Shown here piece after piece: positions 53,149 through 63,487 of a stretch of 64,000 nucleotides of DNA (the first letter of the stretch is position 1; every line of letters begins with the position of its first letter). Source of the stretch: Mesorhizobium loti. GTDB lineage: Bacteria > Pseudomonadota > Alphaproteobacteria > Rhizobiales > Rhizobiaceae. The notes under the pieces were generated by a model. It was not told the origin of the DNA. It ran no database searches and was given only the letters and a program-made list of their open reading frames with translations. The position numbers and the translations under genes are program-made. The DNA lies in assembly GCF_003148495.1 (NCBI RefSeq), contig NZ_QGGH01000001.1, positions 1,198,347-1,262,346 of the forward strand, read 5' to 3'.

Positions 53149-53592
53149 TTATTGATTGATCTCGGGTTCGACGAGCTTTGCCAGGTTTCGGAGCGACTCC
53201 TGCCAGCCGAGATAGCAGGCCTCGACCGGAATGACGTCCGGAATGCCGGCCTGGGTGATGTCAATCTCGGTGCCGACCGACACCTTTCTCAAGACTATGG
53301 TCACCCGGATCTCGCCGGGCAGATTGGGATCGTCGAACCTGTCGGTGTAGAGCAGGCGCTCGGCCGGAACCAGTTCGAGATACTCGCCGCCGAAGGAATG
53401 GCTGTCGCCGGTGGTGAAGTTGCGGAAGGACATCTTGAACGTGCCGCCGACCTTTGCCTCGAGGTGATGGACCGTGCAGGTGAAGCCGTTCGGCGGAAGC
53501 CACTTGGCCAGTGCGTCCGCTTCAACGAAGGCGCGATAGACCTTCTCCGGGCTGGTCGTCAGAACGCGATGCAAACGTACGGTGCCGGGCAT
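53149..53592 (-). CDS. SRPBCC/AHSA1-like protein
   Basis: 147 residues from the ATG at 53592, after AAGGAT; a longer frame to 53658 has no family match. The sequence RVLTTSPEKVYRAFVEADALAKWLPP is the start of the Aha1-type START fold, and GTFKMSFRNFTTGDSHSFGGEY follows. It binds a small hydrophobic ligand or acts in stress; these genes are often paired with ArsR regulators, which is not the case here. Confidence 0.87.
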   Translation of the reverse strand: MPGTVRLHRVLTTSPEKVYRAFVEADALAKWLPPNGFTCTVHHLEAKVGGTFKMSFRNFTTGDSHSFGGEYLELVPAERLLYTDRFDDPNLPGEIRVTIVLRKVSVGTEIDITQAGIPDVIPVEACYLGWQESLRNLAKLVEPEINQ

Positions 53593-53946
53593 ATCCTGTA
53601 TCCTTTCATGATTGCCTACAGTACCCCAAGGACGAACGAGGCGTGGTCGGTCCGACATAGGCTCTCGGATTTTTTAACGACCGGCGCGGCATGACCTGTT
53701 CAGCCACAAGCGAACTGAACTGTTGCCGGCGTTTGATGAGATCTCGAACGGCATTCATGCCCCCGAGCGCCACAATACGGGACGAGCCATCCGGTTCCCG
53801 CCGAGCGCTGTTTTTCCTTTGGTTGCCGGGCATTAGGTCAGGGGACAGGCAGGCAATGGTCGGCTATTCGATCTAATTTCTTTGCAAGCCGTTAATGCGG
53901 CCATGCTGTTAATCAGTATTCGCTAATGAAGACCGCGGGGTACGCC
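53593..53946. other. Intergenic stretch, no convincing gene
   Basis: The 354 bases hold short frames on both strands without good start signals. AT-richer sequence around 53870-53930 precedes the small membrane-protein gene and is the probable promoter zone for it. I see no repeat or structured element. Confidence 0.45.
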
Positions 53947-54090
53947 ATGACCAAGAATCTCGGCAACGCACGTTACATGCCGCCAAAGGACGTCAAAGCC
54001 TCTGTGTTCAGCAAGGCCGCACCGGCGCTGTTTCCGTTGGTCGTGGCGGCGCTGGGCTACATGATCGGCAAGCAGTTCTTCGGCATCTAG
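53947..54090 (+). CDS. Small membrane protein, 47 residues
   Basis: It starts at the ATG at 53947 with GCGGGG upstream; an in-frame ATG at 53926 would give 54 residues. A polar N-terminus precedes one hydrophobic segment (ALFPLVVAALGYMIG) and the protein ends KQFFGI. A single-span small protein is the likely form. I do not recognise a family. It is convergent with the DUF763 gene. Confidence 0.5.
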   Translation: MTKNLGNARYMPPKDVKASVFSKAAPALFPLVVAALGYMIGKQFFGI

Positions 54091-54118
54091 GGCCGGTGGT
54101 GCAAACATCCACTAATGT

Positions 54119-55429
54119 CTAATGTCGCTTGCCGCCTATGCCTTGGGGGCTGCCGGCAAAACAGTCGCGGACAAAGTCTTGGGACGGCGCCTGAGCGTCG
54201 GCGGGAGGCGGTTCCCAGCCGAAGACGCTGCGGCCGCCGAGCTGGTGCGATTGGTCGAACTCACCGGCGACGATTTCCTTCAGGCTCGGCCCGGTAACGT
54301 AGCGTTCCAGCAGTCGCGCCTGGCCGTCCAGCCGTTGCAAGGCGCCGAGTTCCTCCTCATTGCCGAGCTTTGCCTTGCGGACCGCCGATTTCATCACCGC
54401 GATGGTCTCGTCATAGACCTTCAGCGGCACCGGAAAGGGATGCCGGTCCTTGCCGCCATGCGCCAGCGAGAACCGCGCCGGATCGGAGAAGCGGCACGGC
54501 GCGCCATGCACGACCTCGGCCACCATCGCCAGTGCCCGCACCGTTCGCGCGCCGACGCCCGGTACCAGCAGCAATTCGGGAAAATCCGCCGGGCCGCCTT
54601 CGATCGCCGCGGAAATGTTGCCGTGCAGGCGGCGCATGACGATATCGCTTTCGCGCACATCATGGTGGGCCGGCATGATCAGATTGGGCAGCATCGGCTG
54701 GGCGGATTGCGGCTTTGCCGATGGTTCGATGGCGGCAAACTCGCGCACGATGCTATCGGGACCGAGCTGGCGCAATAGGTCCAGTTGGCCGCTGCGCGAG
54801 GCCTCGGCGCGGTGATCGGTGAGGTTGACGATCTCGCCCTGCCGCTCGCCCTCGATGGCCGCATGCGGCTCGTCGACGAAACTTTTCAGGCCCTCCGAGA
54901 GCCAGTGGTAGCGGCGCGCCAGCTTGCTGTCGCCGTTCATGCCTTGCTGGACGACCACCCAATGGCTGTCATCGGTGACGATGAAGCCGTGCAGATAGAG
55001 ATCGAAGCCGTCCTGCACGGCGGCGCTGTCGACCTTGGCGACCAGCCGGCTGGCCGTGGCCAGAGCCTTGCCGTCGAAGCCGACACGCTCGCCGATCGCC
55101 TCGAGTTCATGCGGCGTCTTGCGCGAATGGGTGCCGCGCCCGCCGCAGACATGGATGCCGAGTTCGCCCGACAGCGGTGTCAGCCCGCGCTTCAGCGCGC
55201 CGATCACGCTGGTGGTGATGCCGGAGGAATGCCAGTCCATGCCCATCACCGCACCGAAGGACTGGAACCAGAACGGATGCGCCAGCCGGCGCAGCAACTC
55301 GTCGCGGCCATAGTGGTGGATGATGGCTTCGCACAGCACCGCGCCCAGGCGCGTCATGCGATCGCCCAGCCATTTCGGAACCCGCCCGCCATGCAGCGGC
55401 AGGTCGGCGCTACCGCTTCGCTGCGTCAC
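54119..55429 (-). CDS. DUF763 protein
   Basis: 436 residues. The start MTQRSGSADLPLHGGRVPKWL and the HPFWFQSFGAVMGMDWHSSG segment near 52 match the DUF763 family found in archaea and some bacteria. Near residue 295 the sequence LLVPGVGARTVRALAMVAEVVHG looks like a helix-hairpin-helix DNA-binding motif. A nucleic-acid function is suggested, but no activity is known to me. Context gives no clue. Confidence 0.88.
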   Translation of the reverse strand: MTQRSGSADLPLHGGRVPKWLGDRMTRLGAVLCEAIIHHYGRDELLRRLAHPFWFQSFGAVMGMDWHSSGITTSVIGALKRGLTPLSGELGIHVCGGRGTHSRKTPHELEAIGERVGFDGKALATASRLVAKVDSAAVQDGFDLYLHGFIVTDDSHWVVVQQGMNGDSKLARRYHWLSEGLKSFVDEPHAAIEGERQGEIVNLTDHRAEASRSGQLDLLRQLGPDSIVREFAAIEPSAKPQSAQPMLPNLIMPAHHDVRESDIVMRRLHGNISAAIEGGPADFPELLLVPGVGARTVRALAMVAEVVHGAPCRFSDPARFSLAHGGKDRHPFPVPLKVYDETIAVMKSAVRKAKLGNEEELGALQRLDGQARLLERYVTGPSLKEIVAGEFDQSHQLGGRSVFGWEPPPADAQAPSQDFVRDCFAGSPQGIGGKRH

Positions 55430-55587
55430 TGATACCTCCGGCCGGTGAGTCGGTCACCGGCAGCCTCGGATAGAGATGGCATCAGGGCGACGATTTGCAA
55501 GCGGATGCGCAAACGCCGATTCAGAATCTGAATCAAGTCGGGGCTTTATCTCACTGTCTTACAATGATTTTCTTCAACCGGCTCTTT

Positions 55588-56280
55588 CTAAACATGGACG
55601 TCGCCGAAGGAGAGTTCGCCGTCGTCGCCAGGCGTCAGGAAGGCAGCCACCAGGAGGCCAACGTAGAGGAGCGCAACCACGGCGACAATGACTGCGCCCG
55701 GAATGGGACCGAGGGCAGCGGCGCTGACGGCCTCGCGCAATGTGCCGACGAAGCCGACCGGCACAGCTTGATCGATCAGGCTCGGCGTCGACAGTTTAAG
55801 GATCCAGGCGAGGAGCAGAATCAGCATCATGTGCATGTAGTTGCGGCGCAAACGCCGCGCCAGCGCCACCCTTTGCGAGACCAGGAATTTCGGCGCGCGC
55901 AGGCTTTCGCCGACGATCAGCAGCCAGTCAGAAGCGAAGTCCGGCTGCGGCGAGAATATCTGAGCGAAATAGTGGCGCTCGAACTGGCGCACGCGGGCGC
56001 GATAGACATCGAAGAACCGGTAGCGACGCGCCTCGATCCACAACAGAAGGAGCACCAGCAGCATGGCGAAAAGCAGCACGCCGTGATGGGCACTGGCCGT
56101 TGACAGCGACACTGACAACATGGCGGCGACAACGGTGATCGCCCAATTGCTCGTACGGTCAAGGCGGTCGCGCCAACCGGCCATGCGGGCGATCTCAGCG
56201 CGGTGGAAATGCGACATCACGGTGACCAGTTCGCCTGACGAAAGCGGCCTGCCGATGGGCGTTGCCGGCGCATCGTTCAT
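55588..56280 (-). CDS. DUF2270 integral membrane protein
   Basis: 230 residues. A cytosolic start is followed by two spans near 45-85, a basic loop (EARRYRFFDVYRARVRQFERHY), and two further spans near 155 and 200. The arrangement is that of DUF2270 predicted membrane proteins. Function is unknown. It is separated from its neighbours by more than 100 bases on both sides. Confidence 0.85.
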   Translation of the reverse strand: MNDAPATPIGRPLSSGELVTVMSHFHRAEIARMAGWRDRLDRTSNWAITVVAAMLSVSLSTASAHHGVLLFAMLLVLLLLWIEARRYRFFDVYRARVRQFERHYFAQIFSPQPDFASDWLLIVGESLRAPKFLVSQRVALARRLRRNYMHMMLILLLAWILKLSTPSLIDQAVPVGFVGTLREAVSAAALGPIPGAVIVAVVALLYVGLLVAAFLTPGDDGELSFGDVHV

Positions 56281-56391
56281 GGCTTCCTCCCAACCAAATG
56301 AAACGCATCAGATTTGATCTCGTTCCGTAGCGGTCGGAATGGCCGGGGAGATTTCGACATCCTGGCGGGTTCGCAGGCCTTGTCCGGCCTG

Positions 56392-57642
56392 TCACTCCGG
56401 CCCGCCGATCCAGTCGACCAGGAGGGCGGCAAAGCCGAAGGCGGCGGCGATGGCGCAGACCTCAGGCCAGCCGCCTGAGGCCCAGGCGATGCCGGCGAGC
56501 ATCGAACCGACGGCGCCGCCGATGAAGAAGATGCCGACGAAGAGGCCGTTGAGGCGGCCGCGCGCTTTCGGCTGCAGCAGGTTGATGGCGCGGCGGCCGA
56601 GCGTCTGGTCGCCGGTCACGCCGATGTCGAGCAGCACGGCGCTGACACCCATCAGCGCTAGAGACCATCCGGTTCCGGATTCAGCCGAGCCGGTCCAGGC
56701 GGCGAGCCCCATCGCGCCGATCAGCACGAGATGGCAGGCGATGGTTGCGGACCGCGTCCAGCCGCGGTCGCCGGCGCGGCCAAACAGCGGTGTCACAATC
56801 GCGCCGCCTGCGCCGACCAGTGCGAACAGCGCGATGCCGCGCTGGCCGAGGTCGAAAGGCGGCTGCGCGAGGCGCAGCGCCACCGCCGTCCAGAACAGGC
56901 TGAAGGCCGCCATCACCAGCGCCGCCGTCAGCGCGCGGCGCCGCAGCACCGGCTCGTCGCGCAGCAGGTCGAACAGTGAAGCGATCAGCGCTCCATAGGA
57001 GGATCTCGCTGCCGGCCGTCGTCGCGGCAAGGTGAAGGCAAGCACGCAAGCCAGTACGACCAAGGCCGCGGCGCTGATGCCATAAAAAACCCGCCAGCCC
57101 CAGGCATCGGCAATCAGGCTGGCCAGCGGCCGCGCCAAAAGGATGCCGACCATCAGCCCGCTCATGACATCGCCGATGACGCGGCCGGCCTGCCCGGGCG
57201 GCGCCATCGAGGCGGCGATCGGCACCAGGATCTGGATCGCCGAACAGGCAGCCCCGAGGACGAACAGGACGATCAGCAGCGAGCCGGCGGTGGGCGCCGT
57301 TGTGGCGACGCCAGCCGCCAATGCCGCCGCGGCCAGCATGCGCAGGATCAGGGTGCGGTTTTCGGCGAGGTCGGCGAGCGGCACCAGGAAGAACAGGCCG
57401 GCGGCATAGCCGAGCAGGGTGGCCATGGCGACGAAGCCGACGCTCGCGGCACTGGCGCCGAGCGATGGCCCGATCAGGCCGACCAGCGTCTGTGGGGCGA
57501 ACAAATTGGTGACGATGATGCCGACCGCGGTGGCAAACAGCAGCGTCTGCGGGCCGGTGATGGTCGCAGCCGGCCCGGCCATCCGGCCGTCATTGGTGTC
57601 GAGCATTGGGGTATCGAGCATTGAGTCCTCAGGGATTTGCAT
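56392..57642 (-). CDS. MFS transporter
   Basis: 416 residues with 12 predicted spans; ATGs at 57621, 57606 and 57582 are alternative starts. The loop between spans 2 and 3 reads PLADLAENRTLILRM, a variant of the MFS signature, and VIGDVMSGLMVGILLARP marks span 5. It resembles drug-efflux permeases of the DHA1 type. It is divergent from a LysR gene, which probably controls it. Confidence 0.9.
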   Translation of the reverse strand: MQIPEDSMLDTPMLDTNDGRMAGPAATITGPQTLLFATAVGIIVTNLFAPQTLVGLIGPSLGASAASVGFVAMATLLGYAAGLFFLVPLADLAENRTLILRMLAAAALAAGVATTAPTAGSLLIVLFVLGAACSAIQILVPIAASMAPPGQAGRVIGDVMSGLMVGILLARPLASLIADAWGWRVFYGISAAALVVLACVLAFTLPRRRPAARSSYGALIASLFDLLRDEPVLRRRALTAALVMAAFSLFWTAVALRLAQPPFDLGQRGIALFALVGAGGAIVTPLFGRAGDRGWTRSATIACHLVLIGAMGLAAWTGSAESGTGWSLALMGVSAVLLDIGVTGDQTLGRRAINLLQPKARGRLNGLFVGIFFIGGAVGSMLAGIAWASGGWPEVCAIAAAFGFAALLVDWIGGPE

Positions 57643-57667
57643 GTCGTGCGAGGACTTTATGCCAAAG

Positions 57668-57702
57668 CATTATCATGCTACAATTCAATCAATTCGATAA
57701 TG
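57668..57702. promoter_or_regulatory. Inverted repeat in the MFS/LysR divergent region
   Basis: CATTATC and GATAATG are perfect 7-bp arms separated by 21 AT-rich bases, located between the divergent MFS and LysR genes. Spacing and position suit a LysR-type control region, though the arms are far apart for one dimer. Confidence 0.4.
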
Positions 57703-57718
57703 ATTATGCGAGATACGC

Positions 57719-58627
57719 ATGAATATCCACGACCTCGAAGCCTTCATCGCCGTGGTGGAGACCGGCTCGATCGTCGGTGCCTCGGCAAGGCTCAACCTCA
57801 CCCAGCCGGGCGTGACGCGCCGCATCCAGAACCTCGAGGACGGGTTGGCCACCGCGCTGCTCGACCGCCAGTCGAAGCCGCTGAAGCCGACCGCCTCCGG
57901 CCGTGAGGCCTATGAGCACGGCCGGCGCGTGCTGCGTTCGCTCGAGGATCTCAGGGCCGGCGTGTCGCCGCAAGGCGAGGTCAAGGGCGAGTTCCGCCTG
58001 GGCATCATGCCCTATCTCTCCGATGCCGCCCTGGCGCTGCCGCTCGACAGCCTGCGCGCTGCCTTTCCGCAGCTGACGCTGCGCATCTCTTCAGGCTGGT
58101 CGCCGAGGCTGGTGGAGCAGGTGGCGCGCAGCGAACTCGACGCGGTGGCGGTGTGCCTCGCCGAGGGTTTGGCGCCGCCCGACGAACTGGTCTGCGACGA
58201 TCTCGGCGTGCAGTCGGTGCTGCTGGTCGCATCACCTGGCCTCGGTGTGCCGAAGCCCGCCGATCTTGCCTCGCTGTCGCGCTTTCCCTGGGTGATGAAC
58301 GAAAACGGCTGTGGTTTTCGCGCTTTCATCCGCCAGAGTTTCGACGCCCTCAGGCTGCCGTTCCAGGTCGGGGTGGAGGCGCTCAGCGTCGATCTCCGAA
58401 TGTCGCTGGTGGCGCGCGGCCACGGCATCGGCATCGTCACGCCGGGTGCCTTCGCCGACAGCCGCTGGCGCGACAGGGTGGAAGTCATCGATTGCCCGGA
58501 CTTCAAGCCGCAAGTGCGCGCCTGGCTGCTGCACCGCCCGCCGGCCGGCCGGCTGAGCCGCCCGATCGCGCTGTTTCGCGACGCGCTGATCGAAGGGCTC
58601 GAGGTGCCGATGCCGCTGGTGTCGTAG
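57719..58627 (+). CDS. LysR-family transcriptional regulator
   Basis: 302 residues. The winged helix is at the start (MNIHDLEAFIAVVETGSIVGASARLNLTQ is the usual LysR opening), followed by a substrate-binding domain from about residue 95. It is divergent from an MFS exporter gene and likely regulates it in response to the exported compound. Confidence 0.92.
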   Translation: MNIHDLEAFIAVVETGSIVGASARLNLTQPGVTRRIQNLEDGLATALLDRQSKPLKPTASGREAYEHGRRVLRSLEDLRAGVSPQGEVKGEFRLGIMPYLSDAALALPLDSLRAAFPQLTLRISSGWSPRLVEQVARSELDAVAVCLAEGLAPPDELVCDDLGVQSVLLVASPGLGVPKPADLASLSRFPWVMNENGCGFRAFIRQSFDALRLPFQVGVEALSVDLRMSLVARGHGIGIVTPGAFADSRWRDRVEVIDCPDFKPQVRAWLLHRPPAGRLSRPIALFRDALIEGLEVPMPLVS

Positions 58628-58655
58628 AGCGGGGGTGGGGTAGCGCTAGGACCGT

Positions 58656-59486
58656 CTAGTCCCGTTCCGTCTCCAGCCGCTCGCGAAAATCGTCAAGCTC
58701 GGCCTGCGCGATGCCGGCGACTTCGGCGTTGGCGGGATAGCTGCCGCTCGCGACCTCGTTGCGGAAGCCCGACAAAGCTTCGACGCGCGCGTCCCTCACT
58801 GCCTTTTGCAGTACGGCCAGATTGCCCCAGGCGCGTGCATGGCGCGGCAGGCGGCCGCTCTCGCCGCAGATGTCCGAGGTGAACAGGAAGATCACGTCGG
58901 CCTCCGCGCCCGAGCCGAGCGACACGGTGACCAGCGAGGTACGGCGGTTGATCTCGGCCATCACGTCAGCCGCGATGATCTCGCATTCGACGGCGAAGGC
59001 GCCGGCATCTTCCAGCCGGCGAAAACGGTCCCACAGCTCAAGTGCCTCGACGGCGGTCTTGCCGACGGCCCGAATGCTGCCGACCCAGGTGGATTTGCGC
59101 GGCACGAAACCGAGATGGCCCATGACGGGGATCTGTTCGTTGGCGAGCATGCGCACGGTATCGAGACCGCGCCCGGTGATGACGGCGTCGGCGCCCGCCG
59201 TGACGGCGGAGAAGGCGGTGCGCAGGATTTCGTCTGATGTCACCACATCGGCAAAGCCGAGCGCGGCGGTGACGAAGACGCGGCGCGATCCTTCGCGCAC
59301 GCGGGACACGTTGGCGGCGCGGCAGACCACCATCTCGATGCCGGCGGCCTCGGCCGCCGCCGCCTCTTCGGCGGTTTCGGCCGTCACCTGGGCGGCATGC
59401 CGGCCGCCGCCCTTCAGCGCCCGCAGGCTGGCGACGGTCACGCTGCGCTCGACCTCGCGGCCGCCGAAGTCGAAGATGCGCGGCAT
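58656..59486 (-). CDS. PanB-like protein with altered active site, in ribose operon
   Basis: 276 residues with the ketopantoate hydroxymethyltransferase-like barrel: GHLGFVPRKST near 123, AVECEIIAADVMAEI near 165 and GRLPRHARAW near 222. His124 and Glu167 match E. coli PanB His136 and Glu181. The metal-binding Asp45 and Asp84 appear as Ala57 and Ala75, and Lys112 is missing, all by my own alignment. Canonical PanB activity is therefore unlikely. It is the last gene of the ribose operon, one base after RbsD, and may act on a ribose-derived compound. Confidence 0.82.
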   Translation of the reverse strand: MPRIFDFGGREVERSVTVASLRALKGGGRHAAQVTAETAEEAAAAEAAGIEMVVCRAANVSRVREGSRRVFVTAALGFADVVTSDEILRTAFSAVTAGADAVITGRGLDTVRMLANEQIPVMGHLGFVPRKSTWVGSIRAVGKTAVEALELWDRFRRLEDAGAFAVECEIIAADVMAEINRRTSLVTVSLGSGAEADVIFLFTSDICGESGRLPRHARAWGNLAVLQKAVRDARVEALSGFRNEVASGSYPANAEVAGIAQAELDDFRERLETERD

Positions 59487-59487
59487 T

Positions 59488-59949
59488 TTAGCCCTTCAGC
59501 TTCTTGGCATAGTAGTCCGGCGCAACGACACCGGGCTTGGAAAACCAGGCCGGCACGTCGACGCCGGAATAGAGCAGGATGTTGCCCCACGGGTCGAAGG
59601 CGCCGGTGCGCACGATGACCTTGGCCTTGGCCGCCATCTCGCCAAGGATGGTCTCGTGCGTCGTGGTCTCGAAATCGGCGTCGGGGAACAATCGCTTCAG
59701 CTTGGCCAGCAGCGGCGCATTGTGCACCGGCAGCGTGTCGGCATAGCCGACGCGCTCGGCGATCAGGTTGGCGGCGATCGGCGCCAGCACGGTTTCGAGG
59801 TCGGGCACGTCGGGCGAGATGGCGAGGTCGATGCGCCAGGCGCTCGACGGGATCGGAAAGCCCGCATCGCAAACGATCATCAAATCGCCATGGCCCATCG
59901 AGGCGATGGCGTGCGCCAGTTCGGCGTTGAGCAGCCGGTTTCGGTTCAT
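59488..59949 (-). CDS. rbsD: D-ribose pyranase/fucose mutarotase family (RbsD)
   Basis: 153 residues from the ATG at 59949, six bases after AGGGA. The catalytic histidine lies in SMGHGDLMIVCDAG near residue 18, and TTHE plus PWGNIIL-like elements occur near 100-130. It converts pyranose to furanose forms of a sugar ahead of phosphorylation. The ATG overlaps the ribokinase stop by four bases. The aromatic residue before the GN element is Trp instead of the Tyr common in RbsD. Confidence 0.88.
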   Translation of the reverse strand: MNRNRLLNAELAHAIASMGHGDLMIVCDAGFPIPSSAWRIDLAISPDVPDLETVLAPIAANLIAERVGYADTLPVHNAPLLAKLKRLFPDADFETTTHETILGEMAAKAKVIVRTGAFDPWGNILLYSGVDVPAWFSKPGVVAPDYYAKKLKG

Positions 59950-60896
59950 GTCGGTCCCTTCCATGTTGTCTTGATTGCCTCGGCGTAGAGCGCATCGGCC
60001 TGTGCCCGCTCGGGCAGGCCCGGAATGACGCCGAGCCGGGTGCAGGCGATGCCGCCGCAGACGACGCCGAAGCGGACCGCGTCGACGATGTCGCGGCCTT
60101 CGGCCAGCGCCACCGCGAAGCCGGAGTTGAAGGCGTCGCCGGCACCGGTGGTGTCGACCACGGCGACGGGCACGGCTGGCACCATCACGTCGAGCTCATC
60201 GGTCAGGATCAGGGCGCCGCTGCGGCCGAGCGTCACCACCACGTTGCGCACGCCTCGCCGGCGCAATTCGCCGGCGAGTTCGCGCGAGGAGCGCGGATCG
60301 TCGGCCGGCAGGCCGAGCAGGATGCGCAATTCGCTCTCGTTGGGGGTCAAATAGTCGACGGAGGCGAAGATCGCGTCGGGAAGCTGGCGCGCCGGTGCCG
60401 GGTTGAGGATGGTGCGGGCGCCATGCTTGCGGCCAAGCTGCATGGCGCGGGCGGCGGCCGCGATCGGCACTTCAAGCACGGTCATGACGACATCGCTTTG
60501 CGCGATGCGCTGTTCGGCCGCGTCGACGGTCGCCGCATCCATCAGCTCGTTGGCGCCCATGTCGAGGATGATGAAGTTCTCACCCTTGTCGTTGAGGATG
60601 ATGAAGCCGACGCCGGTGGCGCGTTCGGTTCTCGTCGTGACCAGGCTCGCATCGACGCCCTCGGCGGCATAGAGGTCGGTGGCAATGCCGGCGAGCTTGT
60701 CGGTGCCGATGATGGCGACCAGCGCCGAGCGCGCGCCGAGCCTTGCGGTGGCCACCGCCTGGTTCGAGCCCTTGCCGCCGGCGCCCATGTCGAAATCGGT
60801 GCCGAGCATCGTCTCGCCGAAGATCGGCAGTTTTGGCGCCCGCATGGTCAGGCCGACCGCGAAACTGCCGACGATGGTAATTCTGGGTGTGCTCAT
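59946..60896 (-). CDS. rbsK: Ribokinase (PfkB family)
   Basis: 316 residues from the ATG at 60896. Sugar-binding motif GAGGKGSNQAVATARLGA is near 38, and the anion-hole and catalytic base motif DTTGAGDAFNSGF near 252. It phosphorylates the imported sugar at the expense of ATP. It lies between the ATPase and rbsD genes, in line with ribose or a related pentose; fructose-like ketoses are not excluded. Confidence 0.92.
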   Translation of the reverse strand: MSTPRITIVGSFAVGLTMRAPKLPIFGETMLGTDFDMGAGGKGSNQAVATARLGARSALVAIIGTDKLAGIATDLYAAEGVDASLVTTRTERATGVGFIILNDKGENFIILDMGANELMDAATVDAAEQRIAQSDVVMTVLEVPIAAAARAMQLGRKHGARTILNPAPARQLPDAIFASVDYLTPNESELRILLGLPADDPRSSRELAGELRRRGVRNVVVTLGRSGALILTDELDVMVPAVPVAVVDTTGAGDAFNSGFAVALAEGRDIVDAVRFGVVCGGIACTRLGVIPGLPERAQADALYAEAIKTTWKGPT

Positions 60897-60907
60897 CAAT
60901 GCCTCGT

Positions 60908-62419
<1,512 letters not shown>

Positions 62420-62430
62420 TGGCTGGCTGG

Positions 62431-62465
62431 CCGAGCAGGTCTGCCGGATCGGCAAACCTGCTCGG
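62431..62465. other. Intercistronic hairpin between binding-protein and ATPase genes
   Basis: The arms CCGAGCAGGTCTGCCG (62431-62446) and the nearly complementary 62450-62465 pair over 16 positions with one mismatch around a 3-base loop. It is just past the binding-protein stop. Such hairpins often raise the amount of binding protein relative to the membrane components by protecting upstream mRNA. Confidence 0.7.
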
Positions 62466-62473
62466 CTTGCTTG

Positions 62474-63442
62474 TTACTTCTTGGCCACCTCGGCGATGTT
62501 TTCCTTGGTGTAGATGCCGACGCCGGTGTCGACATTGTTGATCGGCTGGCCCTTGAGGAATTGGACGATCAGGTCGACCGCGGCAAAGCCCTGCTTCTCC
62601 GGCGCCTGGTCGATCGTGGCATTGACATTGCCGTCCTGGACAAGCTGCACCGTCTGGTCGAGCAGGTCGAAGCCGACCACCTTGACCTTGTCTGCGGCCT
62701 TGTTGCGTTCGACCCACGTGCCGGCGGCGGGCGTCGAGCAGCATTCGAGCGACAAGACGCCTGATATCGAGGGATTGGCGAGCATGGCGTTCTCGATCGC
62801 CGCATAGATCTTCTGCGGGTCGGTGCCGGTGTTGAGCGTCGAGACCACCTCGATGCCGGATTCGGCCTTCAGCGCCTCACGCGCGCCCTTCTCGCGGTCG
62901 AGCGACCACTGCGCGGCGGCGTCGATGGTGGTGATCATCACCTTGCCCTTGCCGCCCAGCACCTTGGCCATCAGCTTGCCGGCCTCGCGGCCGGACTGGA
63001 CGAGATCCTGGCCAGCGAAGGCGAGGCGCTTGCTCTCCGGATTGTCGGTGTTGAAGGTGACGACCGGGATGCCGGCAGCGATGACGCGGTCGATCACCGG
63101 CGCCAGCGCGTCGGTGGAGACGGAAGAGATCGCCAGCCCGTCCATCTTGCCCATCAGTGTCTCGATCTCCGAGATCTGGCCGTCGGCATCGGCGCCGACG
63201 GGGCCGATGAACTGGGCGCCGACCTTGTCCTCCTTGGCGGCGCGCTCGACGCCGGCCTTCATGAACGGCGCGAATTCGTTGGAGACGTCATGGTAGGAAA
63301 CGTAGATGTCGAGCGGCTGCCCGGCGTCGATCTTGGCCTTGATGCGCGGCGCCAGCGTAAAATCGGCGAGCTTGGATTCGGCATGCGCCGACAGCGGAAG
63401 CAGGCTGAGCGTGGCTGCGAGAATGACGTGTCTGATGTTCAT
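62474..63442 (-). CDS. Sugar ABC transporter substrate-binding protein (RbsB-like)
   Basis: 322 residues from the ATG at 63442, after GGGAGGA. Signal peptide ends near residue 21 (SAHAES). The mature part has the RbsB-type fold (DIYVSYHDVSNEFAPFMKAGVERAA, AISSVSTDALAPVIDRVIAAGIPVV, and a two-cysteine ECCSTPAAGTWVE stretch). The adjacent cysteines are uncommon in this family. It serves the ribose-type importer. Confidence 0.91.
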   Translation of the reverse strand: MNIRHVILAATLSLLPLSAHAESKLADFTLAPRIKAKIDAGQPLDIYVSYHDVSNEFAPFMKAGVERAAKEDKVGAQFIGPVGADADGQISEIETLMGKMDGLAISSVSTDALAPVIDRVIAAGIPVVTFNTDNPESKRLAFAGQDLVQSGREAGKLMAKVLGGKGKVMITTIDAAAQWSLDREKGAREALKAESGIEVVSTLNTGTDPQKIYAAIENAMLANPSISGVLSLECCSTPAAGTWVERNKAADKVKVVGFDLLDQTVQLVQDGNVNATIDQAPEKQGFAAVDLIVQFLKGQPINNVDTGVGIYTKENIAEVAKK

Positions 63443-63487
63443 GGATAGTCCTCCCTTTTTGGTTCTGGTTGCTTCTGTTTTCTGCAC

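Noticed and set aside
53606..53833. 75-residue minus-strand frame
   Set aside because: Partly overlaps an implausible extension of the AHSA1 gene and has no start signal or family similarity.
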